Of a stretch of 58,121 bases of DNA, positions 53,709-58,121 are shown one piece after another (the stretch's first letter is position 1; the number at the start of each line of letters is the position of its first letter). Under the pieces are notes generated by a model. The model had not been told where the DNA came from. It did not search any database and saw only the letters and a program-made list of their open reading frames with translations. Made by a program: the position numbers and the translations under genes. This stretch comes from Cohnella laeviribosi DSM 21336 (GTDB taxonomy: Bacteria; Bacillota; Bacilli; Paenibacillales; Paenibacillaceae): positions 1-58,121 of the forward strand of contig NZ_KB899835.1 of assembly GCF_000378425.1 (NCBI RefSeq). The letters are read 5' to 3'.

Positions 53709-54671
53709 ATGAGGCAGTATATCATCAGACGTCTGCTCCAGATGATTCCTACGTTGATCGGCATCTCCATTGTGGTGTTCGCGATTACCGCCTTGGTTCC
53801 GGGGGATTACATTACGGCCCGCAACAACCCCAATATGACGGTCGAAAAAGCGGAGGAGTTAAGAAGGCTGTACGGTCTTGACAAGCCCGATATCCAGCGG
53901 TACTTCATCTGGGCGGGAAATATGCTGCAGGGAAAATTCGGCGATTCGCTTCAGCATAAAAAACCGGTGCTGGAAGTGATTAATACGTATGTCTGGAACT
54001 CTTTTATCATCGCTTTTTGTTCGCTCGTGTTAAGCTGGTTTTTCGCGATCATCGCCGGGGTGTTTTCAGCCAAATTCCAATATTCTCTATTAGATAAGCT
54101 GATTACGCTGTTCGTGTTCGTGTGCATGTCGCTGCCTTCTTTTTTCATCGGACTTCTCGTGATCAAAATATTCGCGCTGACGCTCAATTGGTTTCCCGTC
54201 GGCGGCATGACGACCGGGGGGCTGAACGCCACCGGCTGGGCATACGTCAAAGACGTCGCTTATCACGGTTTCCTGCCGATTCTTGTGCTGACGATGCTGA
54301 GCACGGGAAGCCTGACCCGTTATTTCCGGACAAGTATGCTGGAAGTGATCCGTCAAGATTACATTCGAACGGCCCGCGCCAAAGGCCTCAAGGAGCGGAC
54401 CGTCATCTTCAAGCATGCGCTTCGCAACGCCATGATTCCGGCCATCACGCTCCTTGGGTTCGAATTGCCCGCCCTGTTCGGGGGTGCGATCATCCTGGAG
54501 CATATTTTCATCTGGCCGGGGATCGGTCAGGTCTATCTCGGCTCCATCTCGATGAGAGACTATCCATTTATGCTGGGATTCACCATCATCCTTGCCGCGC
54601 TGACGCTCCTCGGGAATATGCTGTCCGACGTGCTTTACGGAGTGGCGGATCCCCGAATCCGTCTGAAGTAG
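53709..54671 (+). CDS. oppB: Oligopeptide ABC transporter permease (OppB type)
   Basis: A 320-residue inner-membrane permease with six spans. N-terminal MRQYIIRRLLQMIPTLIGISIVVF, the conserved LDKP near residue 58, and the EAA loop for ATPase contact (RTARAKGLKERTVIFKHALRNAMIPAIT) near residue 225. ATG 53709 behind GGGAGGAA; an upstream in-frame start adds 18 residues and is less likely. Pairs with OppC. Confidence 0.94.
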   Translation: MRQYIIRRLLQMIPTLIGISIVVFAITALVPGDYITARNNPNMTVEKAEELRRLYGLDKPDIQRYFIWAGNMLQGKFGDSLQHKKPVLEVINTYVWNSFIIAFCSLVLSWFFAIIAGVFSAKFQYSLLDKLITLFVFVCMSLPSFFIGLLVIKIFALTLNWFPVGGMTTGGLNATGWAYVKDVAYHGFLPILVLTMLSTGSLTRYFRTSMLEVIRQDYIRTARAKGLKERTVIFKHALRNAMIPAITLLGFELPALFGGAIILEHIFIWPGIGQVYLGSISMRDYPFMLGFTIILAALTLLGNMLSDVLYGVADPRIRLK

Positions 54672-54684
54672 AGGGGGAGAGGCC

Positions 54685-55611
54685 ATGTCGACGGAAAGTT
54701 TGCCTGTTAAAACCAAAGCCGCAGCTAACCTGGCCAAATCGGCGGATTCGCCGTGGAGACTGGCATTCCGGCAGTTTTCCCGCAACCGGCTTGCGGTCGC
54801 CGGATTTATCATCCTGCTGGTCATGGCGGTGATTTGCTTCATCGGCCCGCTGTTCTCGCCCTATAATTTGTACGACTATTCCATAAAGGACAAAAACCTG
54901 GCACCGAACGCCCATTATTGGCTCGGCACCGACAAGCTCGGACGCGACGTGCTGCTGCGTCTCATGCTGGCGGGACGGATCTCCTTATTGGTCGGCATTG
55001 TCGCCACGTTGGTAACCGTGCTGATCGGCTCGATTCTGGGGGCGCTCTCCGGGTTTTACCGGAAGTTTGTGGACACGGTCATTATGCGGACGGCGGATAT
55101 TTTTATGTCGCTGCCGACGCTGCCCATTCTTATCATTTTGGGCACCGTGCTGTCGGATCTGAAAGTGCATCCGTCTTACCGCATTTATTTTTTGATGCTG
55201 ATCATCGGCTTGCTCAACTGGACGACGCTCGCCAGGCTGGTTCGCGGACAAGTGCTGATGCTGCGGGAACAGGAATTCATGCAGGCGACGGAGGCGCTCG
55301 GGCTCCGGGATCGAAGGAAAATATTCCGCCATCTGCTGCCGAATACGGTCCCGATTATCATCGTAACGGCAACCCTAAGCGTGGCCAGCGCCATCCTGTA
55401 CGAATCCGCGATGAGCTACCTCGGGATCGGCGTCGTGCCGCCCACTCCGTCGTGGGGGAATATGATTGCCGACGCCAACAGCCTGATCGATTTCCGCAAA
55501 AGACCGTGGCTTTGGATTCCTCCCGGCATGTGCATTCTGATTACGACCGTGGCCATTAATCTGATCGGGGACGGACTTCGCGACGCGCTCGATCCGAAAT
55601 CGAAGAAATAA
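54685..55611 (+). CDS. oppC: Oligopeptide ABC transporter permease (OppC type)
   Basis: A 308-residue permease with six spans. A cytoplasmic N-tail of about 30 residues (SPWRLAFRQFSRNRLAVAGF) is typical of OppC. HYWLGTDKLGRDVLLRLMLAGRISL near residue 73, and the EAA loop MQATEALGLRDRRKIFRHLLPNTVPIIIV near residue 198. It begins 13 bp after oppB behind GGGGGAGAGG. Confidence 0.94.
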   Translation: MSTESLPVKTKAAANLAKSADSPWRLAFRQFSRNRLAVAGFIILLVMAVICFIGPLFSPYNLYDYSIKDKNLAPNAHYWLGTDKLGRDVLLRLMLAGRISLLVGIVATLVTVLIGSILGALSGFYRKFVDTVIMRTADIFMSLPTLPILIILGTVLSDLKVHPSYRIYFLMLIIGLLNWTTLARLVRGQVLMLREQEFMQATEALGLRDRRKIFRHLLPNTVPIIIVTATLSVASAILYESAMSYLGIGVVPPTPSWGNMIADANSLIDFRKRPWLWIPPGMCILITTVAINLIGDGLRDALDPKSKK

Positions 55612-55627
55612 AAGTGGGAGGTGCGAT

Positions 55628-56635
55628 ATGGCGAAAGAGATCGTGCAGTTCCGCAATCTGGAAACCCATTTTCATACTCCCGCGGGCATCGTAAAGGCTG
55701 TCGACAACGTGAGCTTTTCCATCCGGGAAGGCGAAACGCTGTGCGTCGTCGGCGAGTCCGGCTGCGGCAAAAGCGTGACGGCCATGTCGCTGATGAGGCT
55801 GGTCGAATCGCCGCCGGCGCGAATCTCCGGCGAAATATGGTTTGACGGCAAGGACGTATTGAAGCTGAGCAAAAAGGAAATGTCGAATTTGCGCGGCAAC
55901 GACATCTCGATCATTTTCCAGGAGCCGATGTCCTCGCTAAACCCCGTGCTGACGATCGGCGAACAAATCACCGAGCCGCTGGCGCGCCATCTGCTGATGG
56001 ACCGCAAGGAGGCAAAGAAAAGAGCGATCGAGCTCATCCGGCTCGTCGGCATTCCCCGCGCGGAAGCCATCTTCGACGCCTACCCCCACGAATTGAGCGG
56101 CGGCATGCGCCAACGGGTGATGATCGCCATCGCCTTGAGTTGCAATCCGAAGCTGCTGATCGCCGACGAGCCGACAACCGCGCTTGACGTGACGATCCAG
56201 GCGCAAATCTTGGATTTGATGCGGGATCTCAAAAAGAAGTTTAGTACGGCGATCATGCTGATTACGCACGACCTGGGCGTCGTGGCCGAGATGGCCGATT
56301 ACGTGGTCGTCATGTACGCGGGCAAAATCATCGAGGAAGCGCCTGTGTTGGAGCTGTTTCAAAATCCGCAGCATCCTTATACGAAAGGGCTGCTCAACGC
56401 GAAGCCGATTCTCGGCCAGAAGCGGGAGCGCTTATATTCGATACCGGGGCAGGTCCCGAACCCGATCGAGCTCGAGGATAACTGTCATTTCCATGACCGC
56501 TGCGAATATTGCATGGAGATTTGCCGAATCAAGCCGCCGCCGTTTCGCGCGCACGGCAACGACAAACACAAAACGGCATGCTGGTTGTACGAGGAAGAGA
56601 GGGAAATCCATGAGCGAAGCTCTCATACGGGTTGA
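55628..56635 (+). CDS. oppD: Oligopeptide ABC transporter ATP-binding protein (OppD type)
   Basis: A 335-residue ATPase. Walker [11 protein letters not shown] near residue 40, Q-loop [11 protein letters not shown], signature [15 protein letters not shown] near residue 156, Walker [15 protein letters not shown], switch histidine ITHDLGV. The C-terminal domain has the four-cysteine cluster typical of OppD/DppD ([14 protein letters not shown] ... TACW). It overlaps oppF by 26 bp, so translation of the two is coupled. Confidence 0.95.
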   Translation: MAKEIVQFRNLETHFHTPAGIVKAVDNVSFSIREGETLCVVGESGCGKSVTAMSLMRLVESPPARISGEIWFDGKDVLKLSKKEMSNLRGNDISIIFQEPMSSLNPVLTIGEQITEPLARHLLMDRKEAKKRAIELIRLVGIPRAEAIFDAYPHELSGGMRQRVMIAIALSCNPKLLIADEPTTALDVTIQAQILDLMRDLKKKFSTAIMLITHDLGVVAEMADYVVVMYAGKIIEEAPVLELFQNPQHPYTKGLLNAKPILGQKRERLYSIPGQVPNPIELEDNCHFHDRCEYCMEICRIKPPPFRAHGNDKHKTACWLYEEEREIHERSSHTG

Positions 56636-57575
56636 TCGGTTAAAAAAGTACTTTCCGATTAGGGGCGGCGTTTTTCAACGGACGGTCGGGTATGTGAAGG
56701 CGGTCGACGGCGTCTCGTTCGACATCCGCAAAGGCGAGTCGTTCGGTCTCGTGGGCGAATCGGGCTGCGGAAAAAGCACCATCGGCCGAACAATTCTCCG
56801 GCTGGGAGACAAGACGGAAGGGAACGTCTTTTTTAACGGCCAAGACATATACAAGCTGCGGAAAGAAGAAATGCGAAAGCTGCGTCCCAAGCTGCAGATC
56901 GTGTTCCAAGACCCGTTCGGATCGCTGAATCCCAGGATCAAAGTCGGCGAAGCGATCGGGGAAGCGCTGCTTGACCATGGCGTCACCGACCGCAAGGAAG
57001 TGCGCAGGCGCGTTCTTCAGACGCTGGAAATCTGCGGGCTGGCGAGCTATCATTACGACCGGTATCCGCATGAATTTTCCGGCGGACAGCGTCAGCGGAT
57101 CGGCATCGCCCGCGCCTTGATTCTGAACCCCGACTTTATTGTCGCGGACGAACCGGTATCGGCGCTGGATGTATCCATTCAGGCGCAAATCATCAACCTG
57201 CTCAGCGATCTGCAAAGAGAGCAAAGCCTGACGTATTTGTTCATTTCCCATGATTTAAGCGTGGTCGAGCACCTCTGCAATCGTGTCGGGGTCATGTATT
57301 TGGGGTCCATGGTCGAACTGGCGGGGAAGGAGGAATTGTTCCAAAATCCGCTTCATCCGTATACGAAAGCGCTGATGTCGGCGATTCCGGTTCCGGACCC
57401 GACGGTTAAGCGGGAACGGATTGTGCTGAAAGGCGATATCCCGAGTCCGGCGAACCCGCCGTCCGGATGCAAGTTCCATACCCGCTGTCCGATCGCGACG
57501 GATATTTGCAGTCAGAAGGTTCCCGAATACCGGAACGTAGGCCACGATCATTGGGTCGCTTGTCATTTGGCATAA
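56610..57575 (+). CDS. oppF: Oligopeptide ABC transporter ATP-binding protein (OppF type)
   Basis: A 321-residue ATPase, partner of OppD. LKKYFPIRGGVFQRTVGYVKAVDGVSF at the N-terminus is typical of OppF; Walker [12 protein letters not shown] near residue 47, signature FSGGQRQRIGIARAL, Walker B FIVADEPVSALDVS, and a C-terminal cysteine cluster (CKFHTRCPIATDIC). The start ATG lies inside the end of oppD, behind GAGAGGGA. It completes a full oppABCDF set. No regulator gene is adjacent. Confidence 0.95.
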   Translation: MSEALIRVDRLKKYFPIRGGVFQRTVGYVKAVDGVSFDIRKGESFGLVGESGCGKSTIGRTILRLGDKTEGNVFFNGQDIYKLRKEEMRKLRPKLQIVFQDPFGSLNPRIKVGEAIGEALLDHGVTDRKEVRRRVLQTLEICGLASYHYDRYPHEFSGGQRQRIGIARALILNPDFIVADEPVSALDVSIQAQIINLLSDLQREQSLTYLFISHDLSVVEHLCNRVGVMYLGSMVELAGKEELFQNPLHPYTKALMSAIPVPDPTVKRERIVLKGDIPSPANPPSGCKFHTRCPIATDICSQKVPEYRNVGHDHWVACHLA

Positions 57576-57626
57576 TCATTGGAAGGATTTATCATGCGAC
57601 AAAACAATAAGTATAAGCCATCAAGC

Positions 57627-57657
57627 GCACTCACAACGATGAAGCTGTTGTGAGTGC
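57627..57657 (+). terminator. Possible terminator after the opp operon
   Basis: GCACTCACAAC (57627-57637) and GTTGTGAGTGC (57647-57657) form a perfect 11-bp stem with a 9-base loop. A real T tract is missing after it, so it may be another kind of structure. Confidence 0.5.
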
Positions 57658-57682
57658 TTCGAACTTTGAGAGGAGGTAAAGA

Positions 57683-57763
57683 TTGTCTGAGACGATTTAC
57701 TGTTATGAGGATATTCTTATCATGCTTGATTCCTTATTAAAAGAACAATCTAAATTCGGTTAA
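57683..57763 (+). pseudogene. 26-residue 5' remnant of a gene cut by transposition
   Basis: A strong AGAGGAGGT (57669-57677) precedes a TTG and 26 codons starting SETIYCYEDILIMLDSLLKE, then a stop. The peptide looks like the first helix of a larger protein. The right-hand insertion sequence begins within about 130 bp, so truncation is likely. The original product is not identified; a methyltransferase is one guess from memory of similar N-termini. Confidence 0.35.
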
Positions 57764-57837
57764 GCCCTCAAACTTAAAAACCGATATACTTTTTCACAAA
57801 ACCCGTATTTTGTACATATGTCTGCAAATCGATTAAA

Positions 57838-57867
57838 TCTCTTGTATTCTCTTGTATTTCTTGTATT
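57838..57867 (+). repeat. Short tandem repeat, three copies of CTTGTATT
   Basis: CTTGTATT occurs three times in a row with 1-2 bp between copies (57841-57866). It lies in the gap before the right-hand transposase, perhaps inside the insertion sequence end. Confidence 0.6.
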
Positions 57868-57891
57868 GTAAAGGTTTAGAAGTCCGGTGAA

Positions 57892-58121
57892 TTAAGTCAG
57901 TTTTAGCCGTCTAACTGACATGAAAAATGAGGAAACAAACATAGCCACCACTGATATGAGCAGGTTTGACACCGCCTCCGTCATCACGGATTTCGGTTTG
58001 TGGCATGCCAAAGCACCGGTTTGAGGTCGTTTTTTCTTAAACCGGCATAGTCTTTTCAGATTTTGAATGGTTGCCGTCAGTAGCGTCTGTTCCTGCATGC
58101 AGTCCAGCCCACGGCTCCGTG
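57892..58121 (-). CDS. IS1182-like DDE transposase, C-terminal end (cut by window edge)
   Basis: The minus-strand frame is open to the window edge and ends at 57892. The visible segment RGLDCMQEQTLLTATIQNLKRL is the C-terminal helix after the catalytic glutamate region of IS1182/IS5-superfamily transposases; the tail is basic and ends SVRRLKLT. The protein continues beyond the window. The IS end lies somewhere in 57764-57891. Confidence 0.7.
   Translation of the reverse strand, partial: RSRGLDCMQEQTLLTATIQNLKRLCRFKKKRPQTGALACHKPKSVMTEAVSNLLISVVAMFVSSFFMSVRRLKLT
57892..58121 (-). mobile_element. IS1182-like insertion sequence, partial
   Basis: The transposase tail marks the 3' part of an insertion sequence that extends past the window. 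Its exact boundary and target duplication cannot be fixed because only one end is present. Confidence 0.55.

Noticed and set aside
57627..57657. A riboswitch or small RNA after oppF
   Set aside because: Only one simple hairpin is visible, with no conserved riboswitch core or promoter. Listed as a possible terminator instead.
57838..57867. A CRISPR array
   Set aside because: The repeats are 8 bp, nearly contiguous and without spacers. No array was found anywhere in the window.

Overview
The window looks like chromosomal DNA from a GC-rich, spore-forming Firmicute of the Paenibacillaceae (Paenibacillus, Cohnella, Thermobacillus or a close relative). Pointers are the pdhABCD operon, a CcpN-YqfL gene pair, a XerS-type recombinase, Bacillus-like Shine-Dalgarno sites with frequent GTG and TTG starts, LexA (DinR) boxes of the Bacillus type, and AT-rich sigma-A promoters set in GC-rich coding sequence. 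No rRNA, tRNA or CRISPR array was seen. Both edges cut transposases: an IS3-family element on the left and an IS1182-like element on the right.

Layout. 1-295 IS3 end. 0.5-1.3 kb esterase (minus). 1.6-6.5 kb pyruvate dehydrogenase operon pdhABCD with its own promoter and terminator. 6.6-8.5 kb acyl-CoA thioesterase, thyA and dfrA. 8.6-10.1 kb a stand-alone gltD. 10.2-13.1 kb small and hypothetical proteins, a membrane protein with a lysozyme-like C-terminus, a HAD phosphatase and a LexA-box-controlled 76-residue protein. 13.2-14.6 kb an ABC ATPase, a GNAT gene frameshifted at a perfect 36-bp palindrome, and a 42-residue basic protein. 14.7-19.0 kb MOSC, SDR, nitroreductase, an MFS exporter and a hypothetical. 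19.1-24.9 kb serine hydrolase, YbjQ, aldo/keto reductase, an unusual SRAP protein, a CobW GTPase and an NlpC/P60 hydrolase. 25-29.3 kb HelD, a membrane metallophosphoesterase and an HD-GYP protein.

29.5-34.7 kb is a deoxysugar locus: a LacI regulator faces L-fucose isomerase, a class II aldolase and a RhaB-type kinase, which together make a route from L-fucose to lactaldehyde and DHAP. 34.8-38.1 kb is a gluconeogenic operon: a transaldolase-like protein, CcpN, the PPDK/PEP-synthase regulator YqfL and the class II fructose-1,6-bisphosphatase GlpX. CcpN-like boxes overlap its promoter. 38.2-42.0 kb holds a response regulator, a large hybrid kinase and a small LuxR-type protein. 42.3-47.6 kb carries GluQ, an HD hydrolase, GNAT, a thiol peroxidase-like protein, a frameshifted GH18 protein and an APH-family kinase.

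The most unusual area is 47.6-51.1 kb. A XerS-type tyrosine recombinase has a 28-bp dif-like site just upstream of it. A second, same-orientation dif-like site lies 1.9 kb away, beyond a secreted glycoside-hydrolase-like gene, and is followed by decayed AT-rich sequence. The last part, 51.8-57.6 kb, is a complete oppABCDF oligopeptide/nickel-type ABC transporter operon, followed by a truncated 26-codon reading frame and the right-hand transposase.
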